Shown here one piece after another: positions 28,037 to 36,808 of a stretch of 64,000 nt of DNA (position 1 is the first letter of the stretch; each line of letters begins with the position of its first letter). The stretch spans positions 30,777-94,776 of the forward strand of contig JANYFR010000028.1 in NCBI GenBank assembly GCA_025362585.1, given 5' to 3'. The notes under the pieces are model-generated. The model searched no databases, was not told where the DNA came from, and was given only the letters and a program-made list of their open reading frames with translations. A program made the translations under genes and the position numbers. This stretch comes from Acidimicrobiales bacterium (GTDB lineage: Bacteria; Actinomycetota; Acidimicrobiia; Acidimicrobiales; RAAP-2).

Positions 28037-29655
28037 GCCAAGAGCGCCCGTCGGCGCGCCTGGACCGTGAGGATCCCGACGGACTGCTGAATGCCCGGAC
28101 CGACCCCGGTTCCGAACTCTTCGGCACGCTCGGCAACGAGGCCGGGAGCGACCTCAACTGGCTGCGAATGCTGCGCCACCGCGTGCAGGTCCGCGCCGAG
28201 GGCTCGTCGCACTACCAGTGGTGGGTCCTGTGGTCGCTGCTCGCGGGCCTGTTCGCGCTCAACTTCACGTTTACCGTCTTCATCGTGGCCCTGCCCACGG
28301 TCGCGGGTCAGTTCCATACGAGCATCACCGTGTTGACCTGGACCATGGTGGGCCCCCTGCTGGCCTACGGCCTCGCGGCGCCGATCCTCGGCAAGACCGG
28401 CGACATCTACGGTCACCGGCGGCTCTATCTCTTCGGCCTGCTCGGCGCGATGGTCTCGGCGGTGCTGACGGCAACCGCGCGCAACGTCGACATGCTCCTC
28501 TTCGCCCGAGCGCTCGACGGGATCCAGGGTGCGGCGACCGGCACGGCGTCGGGGGCGCTCATCAATATGGTGTTCGGTCGCGAGGAGCGGGTGAAGGCCA
28601 TGGGGTGGTGGAGCCTCATCGGGGCCGGGGGACCGGTCATCGGGGTCTCGCTCGGCGCGCCGGTCATCGCGGCGTACGGCTGGCGGGCGCTGTTCTGGTT
28701 TCAACTGGGGCTGCTCGTCGTTGCCTTCGCCGTCGTGTCGAGCGTGCTGCCGCGCCGGCGAGGCAGCGACGAGGACGAACGGGAGAAGAAGACCCGGGCC
28801 CGCCTCGAGTTCAAGCAGATGGACTGGCTGGGCAGCTGGGCGCTCTCCCTCGCCGTCACGACCCTGATGCTCGGGCTGTCGATCGGACCGACGCTCGGGT
28901 GGTCGAGCGTCTGGTCTGCCGGGGCGTTCGGGCTGTCGGTCGTCATGACCACCCTCTTCGTGCACCGTATCCGTCACGCCCAGAACCCCCTCATACCGGC
29001 GCACTACTTTCGGCGACGCAACTTCGTCATGCCAATGGTGCTGCGCGCCAGCGCGAACTTCGCGTATTTCGGCGCGTTCTTCCTCTTTCCACTCTTGATG
29101 GAGCAGGGTTACGGCTACTCGATTCCGCACGTCGGCGCGCTGGCGATCGCCCGTCCGATCACGTTCTCCCTCTGCTCGCCACTTGCCGGCTACGTGGCGG
29201 TGCGCATTGGGGAACGGGTCAGCGCGATCGCGGGAGCGACCTTTCTCACCGGGTCACTGGTGCTCTTCGCCTTGCTCCATCCGAGCTCGAGCGCCTGGGT
29301 CATCGCGATCGCGCTCGCCCTCTCGGGACTGGGCATGGGGGTGGCGATGCCGTCGTCGAGTTCGGTGATGGCCAATGAGGTGAAGACGACTGAGTTTGGC
29401 GTGATGTCGGCCGCCCAGATGCTCGCCATGCAGGTCGGGGAGGTGGCGGGCATCCAAGTGCTCGAGACAATCCACCAGGCCCTCGTACACCGCCACCACC
29501 TCAGCCACGCGAGACCCGGTCCGGCCCTGCTCGCGACTTTCCAGTTACCGTTCGAGATCGGGGCCGCCGTCGGGGCTATCGGACTCGGTTCAGCGTTCTT
29601 CATTCGCTCAATCCCGCGCGAGCGGCCCAGTCGTCGCACGAAGGCGATTCGGTAG
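28033..29655 (+). CDS. MFS transporter, DHA2-like
   Basis: 540 residues from the GTG overlapping the SDR stop. A long hydrophilic N-terminal tail of about 60 residues precedes about 14 TM helices. Motif A is present as LGKTGDIYGHRRLYL, and LIGAGGPVIGVSLGAPV is the motif C region. The TM1 aspartate of classical DHA2 drug pumps (LDxxIVNVALP) is replaced by NFTFTVFIVALP, so the energising or substrate site differs from the 8-kb DHA2 gene. Substrate unknown. Coupling to an SDR suggests export of an oxidised or lipid-like compound, which is inference. Confidence 0.85.
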   Translation: MSQERPSARLDREDPDGLLNARTDPGSELFGTLGNEAGSDLNWLRMLRHRVQVRAEGSSHYQWWVLWSLLAGLFALNFTFTVFIVALPTVAGQFHTSITVLTWTMVGPLLAYGLAAPILGKTGDIYGHRRLYLFGLLGAMVSAVLTATARNVDMLLFARALDGIQGAATGTASGALINMVFGREERVKAMGWWSLIGAGGPVIGVSLGAPVIAAYGWRALFWFQLGLLVVAFAVVSSVLPRRRGSDEDEREKKTRARLEFKQMDWLGSWALSLAVTTLMLGLSIGPTLGWSSVWSAGAFGLSVVMTTLFVHRIRHAQNPLIPAHYFRRRNFVMPMVLRASANFAYFGAFFLFPLLMEQGYGYSIPHVGALAIARPITFSLCSPLAGYVAVRIGERVSAIAGATFLTGSLVLFALLHPSSSAWVIAIALALSGLGMGVAMPSSSSVMANEVKTTEFGVMSAAQMLAMQVGEVAGIQVLETIHQALVHRHHLSHARPGPALLATFQLPFEIGAAVGAIGLGSAFFIRSIPRERPSRRTKAIR

Positions 29656-29666
29656 GCTCTAGGCCT

Positions 29667-30422
29667 ATGACGACCAACATCATGCCCGGCTGCGAGCCGC
29701 TCTCCGTACTCGGGGGCCCCACGGGGGTCCTGGTCATCCACGGATTCACCGGTAATCCCTGCTCCATGCGCCCGCTCGCCGAGCGGATCGCCGACGCCGG
29801 GTACAGCGTCGAGATGATCCGTCTGCCCGGGCACGGCACCAGCCTCGAGGACTTGGTGACGCGCCGCTGGAGCGACTTCACCGAGACCGCCCTGGGCGCC
29901 TACGACGAGCTCGCGGGGCGTTGCGAGCGCGTCGCAGTCGTTGGACTGTCGGTCGGGGGCGGCCTCACGGCGCTGATCGCCGAGCAGCGCCAGAGCGTGG
30001 CCGGCTGTGTCTTCATCAACCCGATGGTGAAGGGACCGGGCGCCGAGATCGAACAGGGGCTGCGCGACCTCATCGACTCGGGCCTCGAAGTCCTCGCGAC
30101 CGACGGCGGCTCGGACATCAAGAAGCAGGGCGTGTCGGAGGCGAAGTACGACGGTTGGCCCCTGCGGTCGCTCCAGAGCGTCATCGAGGGCCTCGGACCC
30201 GTGCTCGACAACCTGGCTTCGATTACCGCCCCGAGTCTGCTGCTCACGAGCCGCGAGGACCACACGGTGGCGCCCGAGATCGGCGACCTCGTCGCCGAAC
30301 ACGTGTCGGGACCGCTCGAGCGGGTCTGGCTCGAGGAGTCGTACCACGTCGCCACCCTCGACCACGACCAGGAGCTCGTCGAGACCTCGACGTTGGCCTT
30401 CCTCCAAAAAGTTCTGGCGTAA
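29667..30422 (+). CDS. Alpha/beta hydrolase, carboxylesterase Est30-like
   Basis: 251 residues, the Est30/monoacylglycerol-lipase size. VLVIHGFTGNP (about 22-32) gives the HGFTG oxyanion strip. The nucleophile is Ser in VVGLSVGGGL (about 94), the acid Asp in TSREDHTV (about 196) and the base His in ESYHVATLDHD (about 226). It should cleave short-chain esters in the cytosol. TAGGCT lies eight bases before the ATG. Its stop overlaps the gatC ATG (TAATG), so gatC translation probably depends on it. Confidence 0.9.
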   Translation: MTTNIMPGCEPLSVLGGPTGVLVIHGFTGNPCSMRPLAERIADAGYSVEMIRLPGHGTSLEDLVTRRWSDFTETALGAYDELAGRCERVAVVGLSVGGGLTALIAEQRQSVAGCVFINPMVKGPGAEIEQGLRDLIDSGLEVLATDGGSDIKKQGVSEAKYDGWPLRSLQSVIEGLGPVLDNLASITAPSLLLTSREDHTVAPEIGDLVAEHVSGPLERVWLEESYHVATLDHDQELVETSTLAFLQKVLA

Positions 30423-30724
30423 TGGCGCCACCCCTTCGTCGTGAGGATGTTGCTCACGTCGCGCGGCTCGCCCGGCTGACCCTGAGTGAAGCCGAACTCG
30501 ACATGTTCACTGAACAGCTCGGCCAGGTGCTCGAGCACGCCAACGACATGAGCGCCCTCGCGCTCGACGACGTCGTGGCGACCGCGCACCCCTTCGGCCT
30601 CACCAACGTCGTTCGCGAGGACGTCGTCACGGCGAGCCTCGAGCGCGCCCGAGTCCTGGAGATGGCGCCCGACGCCCAGGACGGACGCTTCGCGGTGCCC
30701 CAGATCATGGGCGACGCGCCGTGA
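30422..30724 (+). CDS. gatC: Asp-tRNA(Asn)/Glu-tRNA(Gln) amidotransferase subunit C
   Basis: 100 residues. LRREDVAHVARLARLTLSE at the N-terminus and the helix FTEQLGQVLEHANDMSAL are the GatC signature; the following VVATAHPFGLTNVVREDVV is the loop that wraps between GatA and GatB. GatC stabilises the heterotrimer that amidates Glu-tRNA-Gln or Asp-tRNA-Asn. TAATG-coupled to the esterase, GTGA-coupled to gatA. Confidence 0.95.
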   Translation: MAPPLRREDVAHVARLARLTLSEAELDMFTEQLGQVLEHANDMSALALDDVVATAHPFGLTNVVREDVVTASLERARVLEMAPDAQDGRFAVPQIMGDAP

Positions 30725-32145
30725 AGAGTGCCGCGCGGATCGCGCGCGAGGTGCAAAGTGGCGAGACGACCGCGACGGCTGAACTCGAGGCGTCCTTCGC
30801 CGCGATCAGCCGTCGCAACGGGGAACTGAACGTCTTTCTCCACGTTGACCAAGAGGGCGCCCGAGACCAAGCCGCCCACATTGACGCGCGCGTGGCGCGC
30901 GGTGAGCCGGTGGGCGCTCTCGCGGGCGTGCCGATTGCCATCAAGGACAACCTCTGTCAGATCGGCGTCCCGACGACCTGTTCGTCCAAGATCCTCGAGG
31001 GCTGGCGCCCGCCCTACAACGCCACGGTCATCGATCGACTGGCGCTGGCGGGGGCGGTCTGTGTCGGCAAGACCAACCTCGACGAGTTCGCCATGGGTTC
31101 GTCGACCGAGAACTCGGCCTTCGGTCCCACGCGCAACCCGCTCGATCCCTCGAGGGTTCCCGGCGGGTCCTCGGGCGGCTCGGCGGCCGCCGTCGCCGCC
31201 GACATGACGCCGATCGCCCTCGGGAGCGACACCGGCGGCTCCATCCGTCAGCCGGCCGCGCTCTGCGGCATCGTCGGGGTGAAGCCGACCTACGGTCTCG
31301 TGTCGCGTTACGGGTTGATCGCCTTCGCCAGTTCGCTCGACCAGGTTGGGCCGCTCGCCAAGACGGTGCTCGACTCGGCCCTGCTGCTCGAGGCGATCGC
31401 CGGGCACGACCCTCGGGACTCGACGTCGTTGCCGGAGCCGTCGCCGTCGCTCGTCGCGCACGTCGAGGACGGCGTGGCGGGCCTGCGCGTCGCGCTGGTC
31501 CACGAGCTGGTCGAGGGGGCCGACCCCGAGGTGCTCGAGGCGGTCGAGCGCGCGACGGCGGCACTCGCTGACGCCGGGGCCACCGTTGTCCAGTTATCGA
31601 TTCCCGAGATCCGCCTCGCGCTCAGCGCCTACTACTTGATCGCGCCGGCGGAGGCGTCGAGCAACCTCGCGCGCTTCGACGGCGTGCGCTACGGACTGCG
31701 CGTCGACGCGAAGAACGTCACCGCCATGATGGAGGCGACGCGCACCGCCGGATTCGGGGCCGAGGTGAAGCGGCGCATCATGCTCGGCACCTACGCGCTG
31801 TCGGCCGGCTACTACGACGCCTACTACGGCCAGGCGCTGAAGGTCCGCACGCACATGATCGACGCGTTCGCGCGCGCGTACCGCGAGGCCGACCTGCTGA
31901 TCGGCGCCACCACCCCGTCGGTCGCCTTCGCGTTCGGCGAGAAGACCACCAACCCCATGGCCATGTACCTCTCGGACGTCTTCACCATCCCGACCAACCT
32001 GGCTGGCGAGGCGGCGGTGTCGGTCCCCTTTGGCACGGGCGAGGGTGGCCTACCCATCGGCGTGCAACTGCTCGGCCCCGGGCGCAGTGAGGCGCGCCTG
32101 CTCGCGGCGGCGCGGGTCCTCGAGATCGCGGACGGTCGGCCATGA
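30721..32145 (+). CDS. gatA: Asp/Glu-tRNA amidotransferase subunit A
   Basis: 474 residues. Amidase signature: Lys in PIAIKDNL (about 77), the Gly/Ser-rich block PGGSSGGSAAAVAADM with the cis-Ser (about 146-161), and the nucleophile Ser in LGSDTGGSIRQPA (about 176). It releases ammonia from glutamine, which is channelled to GatB. GTGA overlap with gatC and ATGA overlap with gatB give stoichiometric translation. Confidence 0.97.
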   Translation: MKSAARIAREVQSGETTATAELEASFAAISRRNGELNVFLHVDQEGARDQAAHIDARVARGEPVGALAGVPIAIKDNLCQIGVPTTCSSKILEGWRPPYNATVIDRLALAGAVCVGKTNLDEFAMGSSTENSAFGPTRNPLDPSRVPGGSSGGSAAAVAADMTPIALGSDTGGSIRQPAALCGIVGVKPTYGLVSRYGLIAFASSLDQVGPLAKTVLDSALLLEAIAGHDPRDSTSLPEPSPSLVAHVEDGVAGLRVALVHELVEGADPEVLEAVERATAALADAGATVVQLSIPEIRLALSAYYLIAPAEASSNLARFDGVRYGLRVDAKNVTAMMEATRTAGFGAEVKRRIMLGTYALSAGYYDAYYGQALKVRTHMIDAFARAYREADLLIGATTPSVAFAFGEKTTNPMAMYLSDVFTIPTNLAGEAAVSVPFGTGEGGLPIGVQLLGPGRSEARLLAAARVLEIADGRP

Positions 32146-33569
32146 GTTTGCCCCACGGCTGGGAGATGGTCGTCGGACTCGAGGTCCACACCGAGCTGCA
32201 AACCGCGACGAAGATGTTCTGCGGCTGCGCCAACGCCTTCGGGGCGGTGCCCAACACCAGTGTCTGTCCGGTCTGTCTCGGACTACCCGGAGCGCTACCG
32301 GTACTGAACGAGCGCGCCATCGACTTGGCCATGGCCATCGGGATGGCGCTGCACAGTACGATCTCGCCCTCCACCTTTCACCGCAAGAACTATTTCTATC
32401 CCGACATGCCGAAGGATTTCCAGATCAGCCAGTACGACCTGCCGATTAACGCCGGTGGCTACCTCGACCTGCCCGACAGCACGCGGGTGACGATCGAGCG
32501 CGCGCACTTAGAAGAGGACACCGGCAAGTCGACCCACCTCGGCGGGAGCGGGCGCATCCACGGCGCCGACCGGTCCCTCGTTGACTACAACCGTTCGGGC
32601 GTCCCCCTCGTCGAGATCGTGTCGGGGCCCGACATCCGCAGTTCGACCCAGGCCCGCCTCTACGCCAGCGAACTGCGCGCGATTCTTGTGGCGACCGGGG
32701 CGTCGGACGGGCGAATGGAAGAGGGTTCGATGCGCATCGACGCCAACGTCTCGGTGCGCCACGCCGACGAGCCCTTCGGCACGCGATGTGAGATCAAGAA
32801 CCTCAACTCGTTGCGCAGTCTGCAACGGGCCATCGATTATGAAGCGCTGCGCCAGGTCGAGCTGCTCGAAGGCGGTGGGCGGGTTCGTCAAGAGACGCGC
32901 CACTGGGACGAGAATCTGGGGGCGACCTCGACCATGCGCACGAAGGAGGAGGCCGAGGACTACCGCTACTTTCGCGAGCCCGATCTCGTCGACCTCGCTC
33001 CCGACATTGCCTGGCAGGACCGGGTGCGGGCCGGACTGCCGCCGATGCCCGCCGAACGGCGCGCGACCCTCTCGGCCCGCCTGGTCGGGGCCAACGACGC
33101 GCAGCTCGACGCGCTCGAGGTCGTCATCGACCTCGGCCTCGACCCCTTCGTGCACCACGCCATTGACGCCGGCGTCGACCCCGGCCTCGCGCTGGCTCGT
33201 GGCGCGAACGAACTCGCGGCCGGCCTCGAGGACATCGCGCGACTCAATCGCGACGCCTTTAGCGCGACGCTGCTCATGGAACAGCGCGGCGAGCTCTCCT
33301 CGACCCAAGCCAAGACCGTGCTGGGCGAACTGTTGGCCCACGGTGGCGAACCCGGCACGGTCGCCGCCGCCAAGGGCTTCGAGCAGCTCTCCGCGGACAC
33401 GCTGGGCACTACCGTGGCCGAACTCCTCGCGCAGTTCCCGAGTGAATGGGAGCGGTACCGCGACGGTGACGAGAAGTTGGCCCAGTTCTTCATTGGCCAG
33501 GTGATGAGGATTACCAACGGACAGGCCAATGGCAAGGCCGTGGTCGCCGAGTTGCGCGCCCGACGCTAA
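32142..33569 (+). CDS. gatB: Asp/Glu-tRNA amidotransferase subunit B
   Basis: 475 residues. VVGLEVHTELQTATKMFCGC and CPVCLGLPGALPVLN (about 10-60) hold the zinc-site cysteines, KNYFYPDMPKDFQISQYD the kinase-like site that phosphorylates the mischarged tRNA, and the C-terminal YqeY-like domain (about 410-475) recognises the tRNA. It completes gatCAB. The presence of the complex implies that glutaminyl- and/or asparaginyl-tRNA is made indirectly in this organism. Confidence 0.97.
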   Translation: MSLPHGWEMVVGLEVHTELQTATKMFCGCANAFGAVPNTSVCPVCLGLPGALPVLNERAIDLAMAIGMALHSTISPSTFHRKNYFYPDMPKDFQISQYDLPINAGGYLDLPDSTRVTIERAHLEEDTGKSTHLGGSGRIHGADRSLVDYNRSGVPLVEIVSGPDIRSSTQARLYASELRAILVATGASDGRMEEGSMRIDANVSVRHADEPFGTRCEIKNLNSLRSLQRAIDYEALRQVELLEGGGRVRQETRHWDENLGATSTMRTKEEAEDYRYFREPDLVDLAPDIAWQDRVRAGLPPMPAERRATLSARLVGANDAQLDALEVVIDLGLDPFVHHAIDAGVDPGLALARGANELAAGLEDIARLNRDAFSATLLMEQRGELSSTQAKTVLGELLAHGGEPGTVAAAKGFEQLSADTLGTTVAELLAQFPSEWERYRDGDEKLAQFFIGQVMRITNGQANGKAVVAELRARR

Positions 33570-33612
33570 TCGACCTCGACCGCGGGCCGGTACGAGCAAG
33601 TAGGTTGCAGTC

Positions 33613-34644
33613 GTGCGTCGCCTGCCCCTTTCGATTACCGCCGCCCTCATCGTGACCGCCGTCGCCACCGGCGCCGCCGGCGCCACCGCCGCCAAGACGA
33701 CGACGTCGCCCTCGAGCGCGTCGAGCACCGCGATGACGAAATCCACGCACCAACACGTGCGGGTGGCCGCCCTCACGGGTCTACCTGATCCGACCGCCAT
33801 CACCAAGCGCCGTTCAGCGCTCACGATCAAAATGGACAACACCTACTTGGCTCATCCCCAGTACGGCATCGATCGGGCCGACGTTGTCTACGAGGAGATC
33901 GTCGAGGGTGGGATCACCCGCCTGGCGGCGATCTTCAACTCCAACCTCCCGAGCGTCGTGGGTCCGGTGCGCTCGGTGCGACGCACGGACCGCGAGATCG
34001 TCTTTCCGATCGGTGGCCTCTTCGCGTTCTCCGGCGGCGCCGCCTACGCCGTCGACACCATCAAGACTGCGCCGGTGCAACTCTTCGACCAGTCGTCGTC
34101 GCGTGGCGCAATGTTTCGCGACCATTCGCGCCCCGCGCCCCATAACCTGTTCGCCAACGCCGTGGCCCTGATGGCCCTCGGCGGCAAGGTCCACCCCCCG
34201 CGGGCCCTCTTTACGTACGTGGCCCGGTCGGCGCCGCCGGTCGGGGCGCCGGTCGCCATCTTCACCGTCAACTTCCTCGCGGGCTACGCCACCACGTACG
34301 AGTGGAACGGCATCACGCGGTCGTGGGTTCGTTTGATCTTCGGTCGCCCCGACGTCACCGCGACCGGCGTCCAAGTCTCGCCGACCAACGTCATTGTGAT
34401 GAGCGTCGACTACATCGGCGGCGTGGGCGTCGAAGGGTCGGAGGCGAAATTGACCGGGTCGGGACCGGTGGAGGTCTTTTCCGCCGGCCGAGTGCAGAAG
34501 GGCCGCTGGTTCCGTTCGGGCGTGGCCAAGGTGACCGCGTACCGGTCGCCGACGGGCAAGGTCATCGCGCTACGACCGGGACAGACCTTCGTGGAACTGC
34601 TCGCGACCGGCGAGACGGTGAGCGCCTACCCGCCGAAGGGTTAG
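33613..34644 (+). CDS. DUF3048 family secreted protein
   Basis: 343 residues. A signal peptide occupies about 1-27 (RRLPLS then an Ala/Val core), followed by a Ser/Thr-rich linker to about 47. There is no lipobox cysteine, unlike the YerB lipoprotein of Bacillus. The DUF3048 N-terminal domain is clear: LTGLPDP, KMDNTYLAHPQYGIDRADVV, YEEIVEGGITRL and VGPVRSVRRTD. The C-terminal DUF3048 domain holds YEWNGITRSWVRL and GRWFRSG. Function unknown in actinobacteria. GTG exactly six bases after TAGGTT (33601-33606): leaderless. Confidence 0.9.
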   Translation: MRRLPLSITAALIVTAVATGAAGATAAKTTTSPSSASSTAMTKSTHQHVRVAALTGLPDPTAITKRRSALTIKMDNTYLAHPQYGIDRADVVYEEIVEGGITRLAAIFNSNLPSVVGPVRSVRRTDREIVFPIGGLFAFSGGAAYAVDTIKTAPVQLFDQSSSRGAMFRDHSRPAPHNLFANAVALMALGGKVHPPRALFTYVARSAPPVGAPVAIFTVNFLAGYATTYEWNGITRSWVRLIFGRPDVTATGVQVSPTNVIVMSVDYIGGVGVEGSEAKLTGSGPVEVFSAGRVQKGRWFRSGVAKVTAYRSPTGKVIALRPGQTFVELLATGETVSAYPPKG

Positions 34645-34961
34645 ACCCGCGAACCAGTGCGAGCACCGGGGGAGAGTGACGGGGGAGCGGGCGCGAGGTC
34701 GTTGACGCGCGCGGCGTTGTCGCGTCGCCGAAGATGCCCGGCGTACGTACGACGACATTGACGCCGAGAACGCGACGTTCGGCGTCGAACGGCGAGTCGA
34801 TCTCGTCGATGTCGATCGCTGCAGAGACTCGGTGTCGCGGTGTCGCGGTGAGTGCGCACGGTCACCGAACGTCGCACCATGACGACGATGAGTCATCGGG
34901 CACGTCGCCGCGGTCTAGCGCCACGGCACTCGAGCCGTCACCGGTTTCCTAGACTTCCCCC
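34645..34961. other. 317-bp gap, possible relic coding sequence
   Basis: No intact gene seen. On the minus strand a stretch reading IDIDEIDSPFDAERRVLG then VVVRTPGIFGD (about 34815 to 34725) has coding-like codon use, but no start in frame and stops nearby. It could be the remnant of a lost gene. The ilvD -10 (TAGACT, 34950-34955) lies at the right end. Confidence 0.25.
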
Positions 34962-36641
34962 ATGACCACGCATCCGACTCCTCGCAGCACCGACGTCACT
35001 CTCGGGAACAGTCGCGCTCCGGCGCGCGCGATGCTGCGCGCGATGGGCCTCCAGGACGCCGACATGACCAAGCCCCAGATTGGCGTCGCCTCGAGCTGGA
35101 ACGAGGTGACGCCGTGCAACCTGCCCCTCGACCGCCTCGCGAAACGCGCAAAGGTCGCGGTGCGTGACGGGGGCGGGGTGCCGTTCGAGTTCGTCACGAT
35201 CGCCGTCTCGGACGGGATATCCATGGGCCACGAGGGCATGCGGGCCTCTCTGGTGTCGCGCGAGGTCATCGCCGATTCGGTCGAAACGGTCATGCACGCC
35301 GAGCGCTTCGACGCCATGGTCACCTTCGCCGGCTGTGACAAGTCGCTGCCGGGCATGTTGATGGCCGCCGCTCGGCTCGACGTGCCGAGCGTCTTCGTCT
35401 ACGGCGGTTCGATCCTGCCGGGCGAGCTACGTGGCGAGGCCCTCGACATCACGTCGGTCTTCGAGGCCGTCGGCGCCCATGCCGTTGGCGCCATCAGTGA
35501 CGAAGAGCTGAAGGCGATCGAGTGCGCGGCCTGCCCGGGCGAGGGTAGCTGCGCGGGAATGTTCACGGCGAACACGATGGCCAGTGTCGGCGAGGCGCTC
35601 GGCATGTCGTTGCTCGGCAGCGCGTCGGTGCCGGCGATCGATCCGCGCCGCGACCAAATCGCCTACGACTCGGGTCTGGCGGTCCTGCACCTCCTCGACC
35701 ACGAGATCACCGCGAGGAAGATCATGACCAAGGAGGCGTTCGAGAACGCTATCGCCGTGGTGATGGCACTCGGCGGCTCGACCAACGCGGTGCTGCACCT
35801 GCTCGCGATTGCCCACGAGGCCCGCGTCGCGCTCGAGCTCGACGACTTCAACAAGGTCGCCCGGCGCGTTCCCCACATTGCCGACACGAAGCCCCACGGC
35901 CGGTACCACATGAGTGACCTCGACCGGATCGGCGGGGTCCCGGTAGTTTTGCAGCACCTGCTCGAGCATGGCCTCCTGCACGGCGACGTGATGACGGTGA
36001 GCGGCGCCACCATGGCGGAGAGCCTGGCCCTCTACCACGCCAACGGGCCCGACGGCGACGTCGTGCACGACCTGCAGCACCCGATTCACGCGAGCGGTGG
36101 CATTGCGGTGTTGCGGGGCTCGCTCGCACCTAAGGGCGCGGTCGTGAAGGTCGCCGGCATCGACCGTATGCAGTTCACCGGCACCGCGCGGGTCTTTGAC
36201 GGTGAGGAGGCCGCGATGACGGCGATCATGGCCGGGGAGATCGAACCCCAGACCGTCGTGGTGATTCGCTACGAGGGGCCCCGGGCCGGCCCGGGCATGC
36301 GCGAAATGCTGGCCGTCACCGGCGCCATGAAGGGTGTTGGTCGGGGCGGCGACTGCGCGCTCGTCACCGACGGTCGATTCAGCGGCGGGACCCACGGTTT
36401 CTGCGTGGGCCACGTCGCCCCCGAGGCGCTCGACGGCGGACCGATCGGTCTGGTGGCGAACGGCGACCAGATCACCATCGACGTGGACCGCCTGAGCATC
36501 GATCTCGACGTGTCGGCCGCGGTGCTCGAGGAGCGGGCCCGACACCTCGCGCCGTTCGTGCCGCGGTACACGACCGGGGTCCTCGAGAAGTTCGCCCGTC
36601 TCGTCCAGGGCGCGGAGAAGGGCGCGGTGACCACGCGCTAG
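34962..36641 (+). CDS. ilvD: Dihydroxy-acid dehydratase
   Basis: 559 residues. Fe-S ligand cysteines are in [20 protein letters not shown] and [19 protein letters not shown]; the C-terminal [19 protein letters not shown] is the second IlvD signature. It dehydrates 2,3-dihydroxy-isovalerate and -methylvalerate to the 2-keto acids for valine, leucine and isoleucine. ATG is six bases after TAGACT (leaderless), so unlike ilvB it has no room for an attenuator. It lies immediately upstream of the ilvB leader region. Confidence 0.97.
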   Translation: MTTHPTPRSTDVTLGNSRAPARAMLRAMGLQDADMTKPQIGVASSWNEVTPCNLPLDRLAKRAKVAVRDGGGVPFEFVTIAVSDGISMGHEGMRASLVSREVIADSVETVMHAERFDAMVTFAGCDKSLPGMLMAAARLDVPSVFVYGGSILPGELRGEALDITSVFEAVGAHAVGAISDEELKAIECAACPGEGSCAGMFTANTMASVGEALGMSLLGSASVPAIDPRRDQIAYDSGLAVLHLLDHEITARKIMTKEAFENAIAVVMALGGSTNAVLHLLAIAHEARVALELDDFNKVARRVPHIADTKPHGRYHMSDLDRIGGVPVVLQHLLEHGLLHGDVMTVSGATMAESLALYHANGPDGDVVHDLQHPIHASGGIAVLRGSLAPKGAVVKVAGIDRMQFTGTARVFDGEEAAMTAIMAGEIEPQTVVVIRYEGPRAGPGMREMLAVTGAMKGVGRGGDCALVTDGRFSGGTHGFCVGHVAPEALDGGPIGLVANGDQITIDVDRLSIDLDVSAAVLEERARHLAPFVPRYTTGVLEKFARLVQGAEKGAVTTR

Positions 36642-36667
36642 GCCGTCGGTACGGGCGAGGTCGGTGC

Positions 36668-36673
36668 TACGAT
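36668..36673 (+). promoter_or_regulatory. -10 element of the ilvB leader transcript
   Basis: TACGAT, followed by exactly six bases and the GTG of the leader peptide. Transcription would begin on or next to that GTG, making the leader mRNA leaderless. The -35 region is weak. Confidence 0.6.
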
Positions 36674-36679
36674 AGAGGC

Positions 36680-36733
36680 GTGACGACCCGAATCGATACT
36701 CTGACGGTGGTAGTAGGCGCTCGGCGCTGGTAG
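36680..36733 (+). CDS. ilvL: ilvB leader peptide (attenuation)
   Basis: A 17-residue peptide, MTTRIDTLTVVVGARRW, with Ile, Leu and three consecutive Val codons (GTG GTA GTA) just before its end. It lies between ilvD and ilvB and is followed by a terminator hairpin. This resembles the ilvB leader of Corynebacterium, also a short peptide with a Val run and Arg-Arg. Ribosome stalling at the Val/Leu/Ile codons when charged tRNA is scarce would prevent the terminator from forming. Start GTG has TACGAT six bases upstream and no Shine-Dalgarno. Confidence 0.8.
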   Translation: MTTRIDTLTVVVGARRW

Positions 36734-36752
36734 TCACGCTCGTCCGTACACC

Positions 36753-36780
36753 AGAGGCCTCCCGATTTAGGGAGGCCTTT
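36753..36780 (+). terminator. Attenuator terminator of ilvBNC
   Basis: AGGCCTCCC (36755-36763) pairs with GGGAGGCCT (36770-36778) around the loop GATTTA, extended by a G-T and an A-T pair, and runs into TTCTGCTT. It ends 28 bases before the ilvB start and about 20 bases after the leader stop, the layout of a transcription attenuator. The competing anti-terminator pairing was not worked out. Confidence 0.8.
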
Positions 36781-36808
36781 CTGCTTCTCCAACCAAAAGA
36801 GGAACACC

